A stretch of 37,060 nt of DNA, from assembly GCA_018666195.1 (NCBI GenBank), contig JABJAG010000056.1:1-37060 (forward strand), written 5' to 3'. The translations under genes were made by a program, and so were the position numbers. This DNA comes from Alphaproteobacteria bacterium (lineage in GTDB: Bacteria > Pseudomonadota > Alphaproteobacteria > UBA6615). Shown piece after piece: positions 1 through 8,217 of this stretch (the stretch's first letter is position 1; every line of letters begins with the position of its first letter). Under the pieces are notes generated by a model. It did not search any database and was not told the origin of the DNA. It saw nothing but the letters and a program-made list of their open reading frames with translations.

Positions 1-987
1 AACGTCATTCTGGCGACCGGTGCGCGCGCACGAGACATCCCGGGTCTCGAAGCGGATGGCAAGCAGGTCTGGACCTACAAGGAAGCGATGACGCCGGAGA
101 CCTTTCCGAAGTCTCTGCTTGTGGTTGGCTCGGGTGCCATCGGGATCGAGTTCGCATCCTTCTATCGTACGCTTGGTGCAGAGGTGACGGTGGTTGAAGT
201 GCTCGACCGGGTTCTGCCCGTCGAGGATGAGGAAATTTCGAAAATGGCTGCCAAGGCCTTTGAAAAACAGGGCATGAAGCTTTTGACCGGCGCTACCGTG
301 AAGTCCCTCGACAAGAAGAAGGCGGGCGTCACTGCAACCGTCGAGAAGGACGGGAAAAGGGAGAAGATCACGGCCGAACGCGTGATCATGGCCGTCGGGA
401 TTGTTGGCAATGTTGAAAACCTAGGGCTCGAAGGCACGAAGGTGAAGGTGGATCGTTCCCACATCGAAACTGATGAATGGGGCGCGACGGGCGAGAGAGG
501 AATCTGGGCGATTGGCGATGTAGCTGGCGCGCCCTGGCTCGCCCACAAGGCTTCTCATGAAGGAATCATCGTGGTGGAGAAAATCGCGGGTGAAAAAGAC
601 ATTCACCCAATGGACAAGAGCCGCATACCGGGGTGTACCTATTGCCATCCTCAGGTTGCCTCGATCGGCATGACTGAGGCCAAAGCCAAGGAATCTGGCC
701 GAAAGATCAAAGTTGGGCGCTTCCCGTTTCAGGGCAATGGCAAGGCCATCGCGCTGGGTGAACCTGAGGGCATGATCAAGACGATCTTTGATACAGAGAC
801 CGGCGAATTGCTGGGCGCGCACATGATTGGCGCCGAAGTGACCGAACTGATCCAAGGCTACAGTGTTGCCAAGACGCTGGAGACAACAGAACAGGAACTG
901 ATGCATACCGTGTTCCCGCATCCGACCTTGAGTGAAATGATGCACGAATCCGTACTTGACGCTTACGGGCGCACGATCCACTTCTAG
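1..987 (+). CDS. lpdA: dihydrolipoyl dehydrogenase (E3), 5'-truncated by the window edge
   Basis: The reading frame is open from base 1, so the N-terminal FAD domain with its redox-active CxxxxC disulfide lies outside the window. What remains (328 residues) starts in the conserved segment NVILATGARARDIPGL. It continues through the NAD-binding Rossmann motif (VVGSGAIGIEFASFYRTLGA), the FAD-contacting IWAIGDVAG segment and the dimerisation domain. The C-terminal FPHPTLSE carries the His-Glu pair that acts as catalytic base. The enzyme reoxidises dihydrolipoamide in 2-oxoacid dehydrogenase complexes and makes NADH. lipA follows after 3 bases, which ties this copy to lipoate-dependent enzymes. 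In many alphaproteobacteria this lpdA belongs to the pyruvate dehydrogenase cluster, but the E1/E2 genes are not visible here. Mercuric reductase and glutathione reductase are less likely given the sequence match and the lipA neighbour. Confidence 0.96.
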   Translation, partial: NVILATGARARDIPGLEADGKQVWTYKEAMTPETFPKSLLVVGSGAIGIEFASFYRTLGAEVTVVEVLDRVLPVEDEEISKMAAKAFEKQGMKLLTGATVKSLDKKKAGVTATVEKDGKREKITAERVIMAVGIVGNVENLGLEGTKVKVDRSHIETDEWGATGERGIWAIGDVAGAPWLAHKASHEGIIVVEKIAGEKDIHPMDKSRIPGCTYCHPQVASIGMTEAKAKESGRKIKVGRFPFQGNGKAIALGEPEGMIKTIFDTETGELLGAHMIGAEVTELIQGYSVAKTLETTEQELMHTVFPHPTLSEMMHESVLDAYGRTIHF

Positions 988-990
988 CCC

Positions 991-1959
991 ATGACCTCAG
1001 CACCGATCCGCGACAAGAAAACCGATCCGGCTCTCCGCCATCCGGAGAAGCAGAAACGGCCCGATAATCCGATCCAGCGCAAGCCGGACTGGATACGCGT
1101 GAAAGCGCCGACGAGCCCGGAATATCACGAGACCCGCAAGATGATGCGAGAGCTGAACCTCGCGACAGTCTGTGAGGAAGCGGCGTGTCCGAATATCGGT
1201 GAGTGCTGGGCGAAGAAGCACGCGACCATCATGATCATGGGCGATACCTGCACACGCGCTTGCGCGTTCTGCAATGTGGCGACGGGCATGCCCAAGCCGC
1301 TTGATCCGATGGAGCCCGCCAATGTCGCTATCGCACTGGGCGGTATGGGGTTGGAGCATGTGGTTATCACATCTGTTGATCGCGATGATCTGGATGACGG
1401 CGGCGCAACGCATTTTGCCGAAGTGGTGCGTTCCATTCGCAGCGCGGCTCCGAATACCACCGTCGAGATTTTGACCCCGGACTTCAAGGATAAGGCTGGC
1501 GCGATCGAAATCATGGCGGGCAGCCCGCCCGATGTGTTCAATCACAATCTGGAGACCGTGCCGCGGCTCTATCCGACAATTCGGCCGGGATCGCGTTACT
1601 TCACGAGCCTGAAGTTGCTGCATGAGATCAAGGAACAGGTGCCGAGCATCTTCACGAAATCCGGGATCATGGTTGGTTTGGGAGAAACGCGAGAGGAAGT
1701 CGGTCAGGTGATGGACGATCTACGCTCGGCCAATGTCGACTTTCTGACCATCGGACAGTATCTGCAGCCTACACCCAAGCACGCTCGCATTGATCGATTT
1801 GTCACGCCAGACGAGTTCGAGGGCTATGCGACGATGGCGCGCGGGAAGGGGTTTCTGCTTGTTTCTGCGACTCCGTTGACCCGGTCGAGCTATCACGCCG
1901 GTGACGACTTTGCCAAATTGCGCGATGCGCGCGAGGCGAAACTGGCCGCTGCCCAGTAG
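991..1959 (+). CDS. lipA: lipoyl synthase (radical SAM)
   Basis: Inserts two sulfur atoms into protein-bound octanoyl chains to make lipoyl cofactor. Both cluster motifs are present: [12 protein letters not shown] (auxiliary 4Fe-4S cluster, CX4CX5C) and CTRACAFC (radical-SAM cluster, CX3CX2C). The C-terminal [11 protein letters not shown] holds the conserved RSSYHA serine that ligates the auxiliary cluster. At 322 residues it is normal length for the family. It starts 3 bases after the lpdA stop with no strong ribosome binding site, so translational coupling to lpdA is likely. Product and cofactor user are therefore made together. Confidence 0.98.
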   Translation: MTSAPIRDKKTDPALRHPEKQKRPDNPIQRKPDWIRVKAPTSPEYHETRKMMRELNLATVCEEAACPNIGECWAKKHATIMIMGDTCTRACAFCNVATGMPKPLDPMEPANVAIALGGMGLEHVVITSVDRDDLDDGGATHFAEVVRSIRSAAPNTTVEILTPDFKDKAGAIEIMAGSPPDVFNHNLETVPRLYPTIRPGSRYFTSLKLLHEIKEQVPSIFTKSGIMVGLGETREEVGQVMDDLRSANVDFLTIGQYLQPTPKHARIDRFVTPDEFEGYATMARGKGFLLVSATPLTRSSYHAGDDFAKLRDAREAKLAAAQ

Positions 1960-1977
1960 CATTGTTTCCGAGAGCAC

Positions 1978-2442
1978 GTGCCCGAACATAAAGAAATTCG
2001 CATTCTACCGTATCGGCCTGACCAGATGTTTGATCTGGTGGCAGACATCGAGAGCTATCCCGATTTTCTGCCCTGGTGCATTGCTGCGCGAAACCGTAAA
2101 CGAGATACCGTCGAGCACGGTGAGATCGTTTGGTCTGATCTGGTGGTAGGGTTCAAGCTTGTGCGTGAGCGGTTCACGTCAAAGGTAAGTCTGGTGCCTG
2201 CGAAGGGCGATACGCCATCACGGATTGATGTTGAGTATGTCGATGGCCCTCTTAAATTTCTGCGTAACCACTGGGTCTTCCTGCCGTCGGAAGATGGTGG
2301 ATGTGAAGTCGATTTCTTTGTTGAGTTCGAGTTCCGCAGTAAAATTCTGGAGAAGATGATCGGCGTTCTGTTCCATGAAGCTGTCACGCGCATGGTCGGA
2401 GCGTTCGAGAAACGCGCCGACGTCCTCTACGACTCTGAATAG
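1978..2442 (+). CDS. Coq10/RatA-like START-domain protein (ubiquinone-binding)
   Basis: 154 residues, beginning at GTG with GAGAG a few bases upstream. The sequence opens with a strand, then the family hallmark DQMFDLVADIESYPDFLPWC, and ends with the long C-terminal helix of the START/SRPBCC fold (LFHEAVTRMVGAFEKRAD). Coq10 homologues bind ubiquinone and help its use in respiration. The E. coli relative RatA was reported as a ribosome-association toxin, and databases name these genes either way. Position directly after lpdA-lipA is common in alphaproteobacteria and favours the Coq10 reading. Its stop codon abuts the stop codon of the convergent VOC gene with no base between. Confidence 0.9.
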   Translation: MPEHKEIRILPYRPDQMFDLVADIESYPDFLPWCIAARNRKRDTVEHGEIVWSDLVVGFKLVRERFTSKVSLVPAKGDTPSRIDVEYVDGPLKFLRNHWVFLPSEDGGCEVDFFVEFEFRSKILEKMIGVLFHEAVTRMVGAFEKRADVLYDSE

Positions 2443-2883
2443 CTAGTCGTCTTCGGCCTTCCGGCAGACGGCTTCCACCTTGTTGCCATCCAGGTCGAGT
2501 ACGAAAGCCCCGTAGTAGGTCGGAATGTATTCCGGGCGTAGCCCGGGCGCACCGGCATCCCGACCACCATTTGCCATCGCGGTTTCATAAAAGGCTCGTA
2601 CTGTCGCCCGATCCTGCGCAATCAACGCGTAATGCGCACCGTTGTTGGCGACAACGGCTTGCTCTTTGTCGATTGGTTCGCTCACCCAAAGCCACTGGCG
2701 TCCGGAACCATTGCCAAAGGCAACAGCAAATCCCTTGTCCATGACGACCTCAAGTCCCAGCGCTTCCAGACAAGGGCGGTAGAACGACATTGCAGTTTTG
2801 ATGTCTCGAACGCCGATGGAGATATGGTCGAAGATCGCCGAGAAATCCCGGCTGTCGAAGGCTGTTGTATTGGTTTTGGACAT
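2443..2883 (-). CDS. VOC (glyoxalase/bleomycin-resistance) family protein
   Basis: 146 residues with the paired beta-alpha-beta-beta-beta modules of the vicinal oxygen chelate fold. The first module begins IFDHISIGVRDIKTAMSFY; the second contains HYALIAQDRATVRAFYETA and ends in YYGAFVLDLDGNKVEAVC. His20-type and Glu metal-ligand positions (DHISIGV, NKVEAVC) look preserved. Substrate cannot be assigned: lactoylglutathione lyase, dioxygenases and resistance proteins share the fold. It is last in the ispDF-pgpA-cinA run, 15 bases after cinA, with AAGAGG as ribosome binding site. Confidence 0.88.
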   Translation of the reverse strand: MSKTNTTAFDSRDFSAIFDHISIGVRDIKTAMSFYRPCLEALGLEVVMDKGFAVAFGNGSGRQWLWVSEPIDKEQAVVANNGAHYALIAQDRATVRAFYETAMANGGRDAGAPGLRPEYIPTYYGAFVLDLDGNKVEAVCRKAEDD

Positions 2884-2898
2884 GGGTGCCTCTTGATG

Positions 2899-3393
2899 TC
2901 AGCCCTCAGTGGCAGCGCGGCGCAGCATTGAGAAAGCGGTTTGTACTGTTGCGTCACGGATGTCTGCGCGATCACCCGGGAAAATTTGATGATTTGTCAC
3001 AGTCCTGCGTCCGCGTCCGGCGCAGGCAAGATGGACCAGTCCAACAGGTTTTTCCTTGCTGCCGCCGCCTGGCCCGGCGACGCCCGTCACCGCAACGGAA
3101 ATATCTGCAAGGGAGTGCTTTAGCGCGCCTTCAGCCATGGCGACCGCGACTTTCTCACTGACGGCGCCATTCAGGTTAATGAGCATTCTGGGGACCCCGA
3201 GCATCTCCTGTTTGGCTTCATTGGAGTAGGTCACAAAGCCACGTTCGACAACGTCGGAAGATCCAGCAATCTCTGTCAGGCAACCCGCAATCAAACCGCC
3301 GGTGCAAGATTCGGCGGTGGCGATCTTCAGTCCAGCGCGGCGGCACAGTTCAAGAAGTTCAGCAGCATCTGTGAGCAGTTGGGTATCAAACAT
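2899..3393 (-). CDS. pncC: CinA C-terminal domain protein, nicotinamide-nucleotide amidohydrolase
   Basis: Standalone CinA-C domain of 164 residues. It hydrolyses the amide of nicotinamide mononucleotide to nicotinic acid mononucleotide, recycling a by-product of NAD-dependent reactions. The catalytic serine lies in TAESCTGG, and the conserved VTGVAGPGGGSKEKPVGLV loop is complete. The N-terminal COG1058 (MoeA-like) half of long CinA proteins is absent, which is the usual state in alphaproteobacteria. I chose the ATG at 3393 over a TTG four codons upstream because it follows GGATAG at good spacing. It begins 4 bases after the pgpA stop. Confidence 0.93.
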   Translation of the reverse strand: MFDTQLLTDAAELLELCRRAGLKIATAESCTGGLIAGCLTEIAGSSDVVERGFVTYSNEAKQEMLGVPRMLINLNGAVSEKVAVAMAEGALKHSLADISVAVTGVAGPGGGSKEKPVGLVHLACAGRGRRTVTNHQIFPGDRADIRDATVQTAFSMLRRAATEG

Positions 3394-3397
3394 TATT

Positions 3398-3910
3398 CTA
3401 TCCAAACAAGGTCGGTATGTTTCCGGCTGTTCCCAGCCAGAGTGCGATCAGCCATGTGAGAACACCGGCATAGACGCCCGCTCCGATATCATCAGCCATG
3501 ATTCCAAGACCACCCGGCATGCGTTCGAAGTTCTTTAACGGCCAGGGTTTGGTAATGTCGAGGAAGCGGAACAGTACAAAGGCGATGACATAATAACGCC
3601 AGTCGAACGCGACAGGCAGTATTGCGAGCCATTGACCTGCGACTTCATCGATGACCACCCGCTGTGGGTCTTCCATACGATGAAATGAAGCAAGCTTCCC
3701 GGAAGCCCAGATGCCAACGACAAACGCGATCAGAACAAAGACAGCCAACAGGTACTGGCCGCCAAGTAGAACGATGATGATTGCGAAGGGGATGGCGGCG
3801 AGTGAGCCCCAGGTGCCGGGAGCACCCGGAAGATCGCCGGCACCAAACCATGTTGCCAGCAAGCGGGCGAGACGAGGCTCTTTGGTGGTTTCGGTGGTGG
3901 GCTCGGTCAT
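3398..3910 (-). CDS. pgpA: phosphatidylglycerophosphatase A
   Basis: Membrane phosphatase that converts phosphatidylglycerophosphate to phosphatidylglycerol. The family motifs are visible in order: GAGDLPGAPGTWGSLAAIP near residue 25, VIDEVAGQWLAILP near residue 85 (metal-binding DE) and ADDIGAGVYAGVLTWL near the C-terminus. Several hydrophobic helices separate them. 170 residues is normal. Its ATG overlaps the ispDF stop as ATGA, so translation is coupled. Pairing with ispDF and cinA is a common alphaproteobacterial arrangement. Confidence 0.95.
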   Translation of the reverse strand: MTEPTTETTKEPRLARLLATWFGAGDLPGAPGTWGSLAAIPFAIIIVLLGGQYLLAVFVLIAFVVGIWASGKLASFHRMEDPQRVVIDEVAGQWLAILPVAFDWRYYVIAFVLFRFLDITKPWPLKNFERMPGGLGIMADDIGAGVYAGVLTWLIALWLGTAGNIPTLFG

Positions 3911-5064
3911 GATCTGCTTACGCTCACGGTGACTGTGGCCTGTGCTGCAATGCCTTCGGCCCGTCCGGTAAAGCCCAGACCTTCGGTTGTGGTTGCCTTG
4001 ACCGAAATGCGCGTTGATGAAACACCCATGATTTCGGCAATCCGAGCTCGCATCGCATCTCGATGCGGTCCGACTTTAGGGCGTTCACATATGATTGTCA
4101 GATCGGCATGCACGAGTTCGCCGCCGCGGTCGATCAACAGGTCATGGGCGTGTTTGAGAAACAACGATGAATCTGCGCCACTCCACTGGGGGTCATTCGG
4201 GGGAAAATGAGAGCCGATGTCGCCATCTCCCATGGCTCCGAGAAGCGCGTCAGTGAGGGCATGCAACCCGACGTCGGCATCGGAATGCCCAGCGAGGCTT
4301 TGATCATGACGAATATCTATGCCGGCGAGACGTACGCTGTCGCCGGCCTTAAATTTGTGTACGTCAAAACCTGTTCCTACGCGGGTTTCGCGTGCGGCCT
4401 GAAGCCAAAACGCAGCTCGTTTGAGGTCCTCATCGCGGGTGATCTTTATGTTCTCTTCGGCACCGGGCACGGTCATGACTTTAATTCCAAACTTTTCAGC
4501 GACCGCAGCGTCATCGGTGAGCGAAAGTCCCTTGCTGGCACGATGCGCTTCGAGGATTTTGTGGAAGTGGAAACCTTGTGGCGTTTGCGCACGAACAAGG
4601 CCGGCGCGTTCAACAGTCTCCCCGATGCTTGAAGCATCCATCCGCTTGAGAGTGTCGAACACTTCGAGGACAGGTATCGTGGCTTCGGTCTGTTTGAGAG
4701 ACGAAATAACCCGATCAATCAGTGTGGCCGGCACGAATGGTCGTGCGCCGTCATGGATCAGGACATTTTGTGGTGCGGCAGTTTGCGCAAGATGTTCCAG
4801 CCCCAACATGACCGATTCCTGGCGGGTTGTGCCGCCATGGACAGGAGATTCGAGGTCAAGACCGGCACTTGCTGCCGTGAAGCTCTCGAGGTCGTCCCGA
4901 TGAATAACGGGATAGACCCGTGAAATGACGGGGTGGGACGCAAACGCCTTGAGCGTGCGGCGCAGGACTGCTTGACCGGCAAGCTCGCGATATTGTTTGG
5001 GGACGTCGCCGGACATGCGGGTTCCGCGTCCAGCTGCGACCACCAGGGCTACGGTTTCTGACAC
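3907..5064 (-). CDS. ispDF: bifunctional IspD/IspF (MEP pathway)
   Basis: One 385-residue polypeptide carries two isoprenoid-pathway enzymes. Residues 1 to about 225 are 2-C-methyl-D-erythritol 4-phosphate cytidylyltransferase, with the nucleotide-binding loop VVAAGRGTRMSGDVPKQY and the later IHDGARPF. Residues from about 229 are 2-C-methyl-D-erythritol 2,4-cyclodiphosphate synthase, with the zinc site GFDVHKF and HSDADVGLHALTDALLGA and the tail FTGRAEGIAAQATVTV. The two steps are not consecutive (IspE lies between), but this fusion is well known in alphaproteobacteria. Start is GTG with GAGGA 4 bases upstream. It heads the minus-strand operon. Confidence 0.97.
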   Translation of the reverse strand: MSETVALVVAAGRGTRMSGDVPKQYRELAGQAVLRRTLKAFASHPVISRVYPVIHRDDLESFTAASAGLDLESPVHGGTTRQESVMLGLEHLAQTAAPQNVLIHDGARPFVPATLIDRVISSLKQTEATIPVLEVFDTLKRMDASSIGETVERAGLVRAQTPQGFHFHKILEAHRASKGLSLTDDAAVAEKFGIKVMTVPGAEENIKITRDEDLKRAAFWLQAARETRVGTGFDVHKFKAGDSVRLAGIDIRHDQSLAGHSDADVGLHALTDALLGAMGDGDIGSHFPPNDPQWSGADSSLFLKHAHDLLIDRGGELVHADLTIICERPKVGPHRDAMRARIAEIMGVSSTRISVKATTTEGLGFTGRAEGIAAQATVTVSVSRS

Positions 5065-5191
5065 ACGCGATCCTCATGGGAGCCTAGTTTCGGCGGCACG
5101 TTAGTCGCCTGCTTCCACCTTGCCAAGCTAGAGAACAGTTCAGCGCGTCTTCGAAAGTGACCCACTGCGCAAGCGCGACTATGATGCAGGT
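5065..5191. other. divergent intergenic region between ispDF and the YpjD-like gene
   Basis: 127 bases between two outward-facing genes, so it must hold promoters for both. The ispDF ribosome binding site is at its left edge. A TATGAT hexamer sits 7 bases before the YpjD-like start, too close to serve as its -10 unless translation starts downstream. I see no convincing -35/-10 pair. Confidence 0.4.
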
Positions 5192-6004
5192 ATGAACGGT
5201 TCAATCATATTTGGAATTGCGGCTTTGCTGACGCTCCTGCCAGCCGCGCTTTTACCTGCGCAAAATCAGGTTGAGTCTGCGCAGGGCGAGGGGCGTTTGT
5301 TCTGGCTCTTACTCAGTGTGGCAACGGTCGGCCCGATTGCGCTGGATATATCTGCCGGCGGTGGACTGTGGCAGTCCGGGTTCAGTGCAACATTGTGGAC
5401 CATCGTGGCCGGCACCATGCTGGTGTACTTCGCCATATGTCTGGTCTCGCGATCTTCACGGAAGCTTCGTGCGCTTCTTTTGCCCTATCTCGTGATTTTG
5501 TCGGTCATCGCGTTGTTGTGGTCATCTGTTCCGGATACATCCGTTGCCGGATCGTCGATGACAGTCTGGTTGCAGGTACATATTGGCGTGTCTTTGGTCA
5601 CATATGCACTGATCACAGTTGCAGCGACCGCTGCATTGGGGGTCTGGTTGAAAGAACGGGCCCTGCGTTCACGTAAAATGTCGCGCTTGGTTGACGGTCT
5701 CCCGGCAGTTTCAGATGGTGAAAGCACGCAGTTGAGGCTGTTGACCGCTGCTGAAATTGTTCTCGGCCTTGGCCTCTTGTCCGGAATGGCAACGCAGTTT
5801 TTCATTGCTGGTTCACTGATGGCGCTGGACCACAAGACAACCTTGTCCATCGCGGCATTCCTGGTTCTGGGCGTACTTCTTATGATGCAACGAAGCAGTG
5901 GTCTGCGCGGTCGAAACGCAACGCGTTTGGTGTTGATGACCTATCTCCTGATGACGCTCGCATTTCCAGGCGTCAAATTCGTCACGGACGTAGTTCTTTC
6001 GTAG
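5192..6004 (+). CDS. YpjD/CcsA-like cytochrome c assembly family membrane protein
   Basis: 270 residues with about eight hydrophobic segments. The centre reads VHIGVSLVTYALITVAATAALGVWLKERALR, followed by a polar loop. The C-terminal part contains LLSGMATQFF, the helix HKTTLSIAAFLVLGVLL and a closing GVKFVTDVVL. This layout and the conserved histidines (VHIG, DHKT) match the family that includes E. coli YpjD and is related to ResC/CcsA haem handlers (PF01578). The WWD tryptophan-rich loop of true haem exporters is not evident. The precise role of YpjD-type proteins is unsettled (metal transport or haem handling have been suggested). It is not evidently co-transcribed with dusB, since 90 bases with a promoter candidate intervene. 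Confidence 0.75.
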   Translation: MNGSIIFGIAALLTLLPAALLPAQNQVESAQGEGRLFWLLLSVATVGPIALDISAGGGLWQSGFSATLWTIVAGTMLVYFAICLVSRSSRKLRALLLPYLVILSVIALLWSSVPDTSVAGSSMTVWLQVHIGVSLVTYALITVAATAALGVWLKERALRSRKMSRLVDGLPAVSDGESTQLRLLTAAEIVLGLGLLSGMATQFFIAGSLMALDHKTTLSIAAFLVLGVLLMMQRSSGLRGRNATRLVLMTYLLMTLAFPGVKFVTDVVLS

Positions 6005-6019
6005 ATATATGCTCAAGGC

Positions 6020-6048
6020 TTGTTGCGGTGCACAATTTTGCTTATAGT
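6020..6048 (+). promoter_or_regulatory. putative sigma-70-type promoter of dusB-ntrBC
   Basis: TTGTTG (6020-6025) is separated by 17 bases from TATAGT (6043-6048). These match the -35 and -10 consensus at 4/6 and 5/6 positions. Two copies of TGCACAAT overlap the spacer and the -10/+1 region. Predicted by eye only. Confidence 0.45.
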
Positions 6049-6083
6049 GCACAATAGATAGACATTCAAAATTTCTGCACAAT
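6029..6083 (+). repeat. three direct copies of TGCACAAT upstream of dusB-ntrBC
   Basis: Exact octamers TGCACAAT occur at 6029-6036, 6048-6055 and 6076-6083, all in the same orientation, 19 and 28 bases apart. TGCAC is the half-site of NtrC operators (TGCAC-N7-GTGCA). Copies 1 and 2 also form TGCAC-N13-GTGCA, wider than canonical. A role in autoregulation of the ntr operon is inferred. Confidence 0.5.
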
Positions 6084-6094
6084 ATTTAGCCATT

Positions 6095-7099
6095 ATGTCC
6101 GCAATTGAATATCAGCCATTGGGAATTGGGCCGGTCACGATCCCGAACAGGGTTGTGCTGGCGCCAATGTCTGGTGTGAGTGACCTTCCGTTTCGAAAGC
6201 TTGCTGCACGCTATGGCGTGGGTTTGGTTGTCTCTGAAATGGTCGCGAGCAAGGAGATGCTCCGCGAATCCCGCCAATCTGCTCGCCGTATGCTGTTTGC
6301 AGAGGGATCGGGGCCGGTTTCCATACAACTGGCTGGAACGGAACCGGAAATCATGGGGGAGGCTGCCAAGTTGGCCGTCGACCGTGGTGCAGAGCTCATT
6401 GATATCAATTTTGGCTGTCCGGCCAAGAAGGTTGTGCGCAAGGCCACGGGGTCAGCGTTGATGCGCGACGTGCCTTTGGCGACCGAGATTATGAAGGCTG
6501 TTGTTGGTGCAGTTGAAGTGCCAGTGACCGTAAAAATGCGAACCGGCTGGGACATGCACACTAGAAATGCTGTTGAGTTGGCTCTGATCGCAGAGGACGT
6601 CGGCGTTCAGATGCTCACAGTGCACGGCCGCACGCGCTGTGATTTCTATACGGGCACCGCCGATTGGAATTTTATCGCAGGGGTAAAAGATGCTGTTTCG
6701 GTTCCGCTCATCGCCAATGGCGATATACGCAGTGCTGAAGATGCTTTGTCCTGCCTGAACACGACAGGAGCCGATGCCGTGATGATTGGGCGTGCAGCCC
6801 AGGGCAGACCATGGCTTCCCGGGGATGTTGCGCACTATCTGGCGACCGGTGAGAAACGCGAAGAACCCGACTTACTTCAGCGCTGGTCGATTATGCGCGA
6901 GCATCTGGAGGATATGATGACGCTTTATGGCGCGAATGTCGGCATCCGCAATGCGCGCAAGCATATTGGCTGGTACCTGACTGGCGTGCCGGGAGCCGCG
7001 GAATTTCGCAATGTGGTAAACAACACGCTTGATCCTGCTGTGATTGCTCAGGAACTGGTTCGATTTCGTGAGATGTCTGCTCTGGCGGGCAGTAGATGA
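6095..7099 (+). CDS. dusB: tRNA-dihydrouridine synthase
   Basis: 334-residue flavoenzyme that reduces uridines in the tRNA D-loop. Visible motifs are the FMN-barrel start APMSGVSDLPFRKLAARYG and the catalytic Cys108 in DINFGCPAKKVVRKATGSAL. VKMRTGWD, the conserved TVHGRTR, and the phosphate-binding ANGDI and IGRAAQGRPWL follow. The position directly upstream of ntrBC is diagnostic for alphaproteobacteria, where the gene was once called nifR3. Its stop overlaps the ntrB start as ATGA. The leader contains the promoter and TGCACAAT repeats listed separately. Confidence 0.97.
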   Translation: MSAIEYQPLGIGPVTIPNRVVLAPMSGVSDLPFRKLAARYGVGLVVSEMVASKEMLRESRQSARRMLFAEGSGPVSIQLAGTEPEIMGEAAKLAVDRGAELIDINFGCPAKKVVRKATGSALMRDVPLATEIMKAVVGAVEVPVTVKMRTGWDMHTRNAVELALIAEDVGVQMLTVHGRTRCDFYTGTADWNFIAGVKDAVSVPLIANGDIRSAEDALSCLNTTGADAVMIGRAAQGRPWLPGDVAHYLATGEKREEPDLLQRWSIMREHLEDMMTLYGANVGIRNARKHIGWYLTGVPGAAEFRNVVNNTLDPAVIAQELVRFREMSALAGSR

Positions 7100-8217
7100 A
7101 TACATCAGGCAATGTGGAGCCTTTGCAGGACGAATTATCGGTTGACCCTTGGGCGGTCCTCAACCTCTTGGGTGATGCCGTGGTCGCGATTGGCGATGAC
7201 AATACAATTCGATATGTGAACTACGCCGCCGAGCAGATGTTTGGTATGGGCGCACATACATTGGTTGGGTGCCCACTCCAGGAATTGGTGTCTCCAGATA
7301 ATCCACTGTTTTTCATCATTGAAAAGACCCGCGATGCTGGTTCCAGCTATGCCGAGCGAAGCGTACGACTTGGTGGTCCCCGAATAGAGGAGCGCGAAGT
7401 GTCAGTTCAGGCGCAACCCGGGTTTGATAACTCTGGTGTAGTGGTTTTGAGTTTGCATGAGCAGACCCTTGCTCAGCATATCGACCGACAACTTGTGCAT
7501 CGCGGCGCTGCCCGCTCTGTGACGGCGATGGCTTCGATGCTCGCCCATGAAGTGAAAAATCCGCTCTCCGGTATTCGCGGCGCTGCTCAGCTGCTTGAAG
7601 ACGGGACGGATGATGGCGGGCGTGAGCTCACGCAGTTAATTTGTGACGAAGCTGATCGTATTGTTGCGCTGGTCAATCGCATGGAAGCATTTTCGGATGA
7701 GCGGCTTCTCGAACGCTCGGCCGTTAACATTCATGAGGTGCTCGATCGTGTGAAGAAGATCGCCGAAAATGGTTTTGGGCGAGATTTGACCTTTGATGTG
7801 TCTTTCGATCCGTCCTTGCCGATGGTTCTTGGAAACAGTGATCAATTGATTCAGGTGTTCCTGAATTTGATCAAAAATGCTTGTGAGGCCGTTGACGAAA
7901 AAAACGGTGTGATTTCGCTGGAAACACGCTTTCGCCATGGTCTTCGTTTGGCGATCCCGGGAAGCGGCGAGCGGGTAGATTTGCCCATCGAGATTTCTGT
8001 TCGCGACAATGGAACCGGCGTTCCTTTCGATGTTCAGCCTTATCTTTTTGACCCCTTCGTGACAACGAAGACAAATGGAACGGGGCTTGGGCTCGCGCTT
8101 GTTGCCAAGCTTGTTGGCGATCACGGTGGCGTTGTTGATTTGGAGAGCGACGAAAGGGGCACCGCGTTTAAGGTCATGTTGCCTGTCGATCTTGGTTCGG
8201 AAGGTCAGAAACAATGA
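7096..8217 (+). CDS. ntrB: nitrogen regulation sensor histidine kinase NtrB (GlnL)
   Basis: 373-residue cytosolic kinase without membrane segments. An N-terminal PAS domain (about 20-130) precedes the H-box [20 protein letters not shown], with His151 as the phosphorylation site. The HATPase domain follows, with N-box [15 protein letters not shown], the DNGTGVP G1 box and [13 protein letters not shown]. It phosphorylates or dephosphorylates NtrC according to nitrogen status sensed through PII proteins. ATGA overlaps at both ends couple it to dusB and ntrC. Confidence 0.97.
   Translation: MNTSGNVEPLQDELSVDPWAVLNLLGDAVVAIGDDNTIRYVNYAAEQMFGMGAHTLVGCPLQELVSPDNPLFFIIEKTRDAGSSYAERSVRLGGPRIEEREVSVQAQPGFDNSGVVVLSLHEQTLAQHIDRQLVHRGAARSVTAMASMLAHEVKNPLSGIRGAAQLLEDGTDDGGRELTQLICDEADRIVALVNRMEAFSDERLLERSAVNIHEVLDRVKKIAENGFGRDLTFDVSFDPSLPMVLGNSDQLIQVFLNLIKNACEAVDEKNGVISLETRFRHGLRLAIPGSGERVDLPIEISVRDNGTGVPFDVQPYLFDPFVTTKTNGTGLGLALVAKLVGDHGGVVDLESDERGTAFKVMLPVDLGSEGQKQ

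Noticed and set aside
3907-5064. ispD-ispF fusion as a novelty
   Set aside because: The bifunctional enzyme is well known in alphaproteobacteria.
6027-6041. Sigma-54 promoter (GG...GC) before dusB
   Set aside because: GG and GC are separated by 11 bases; sigma-54 promoters need 10, and the TGGCAC element is not matched.
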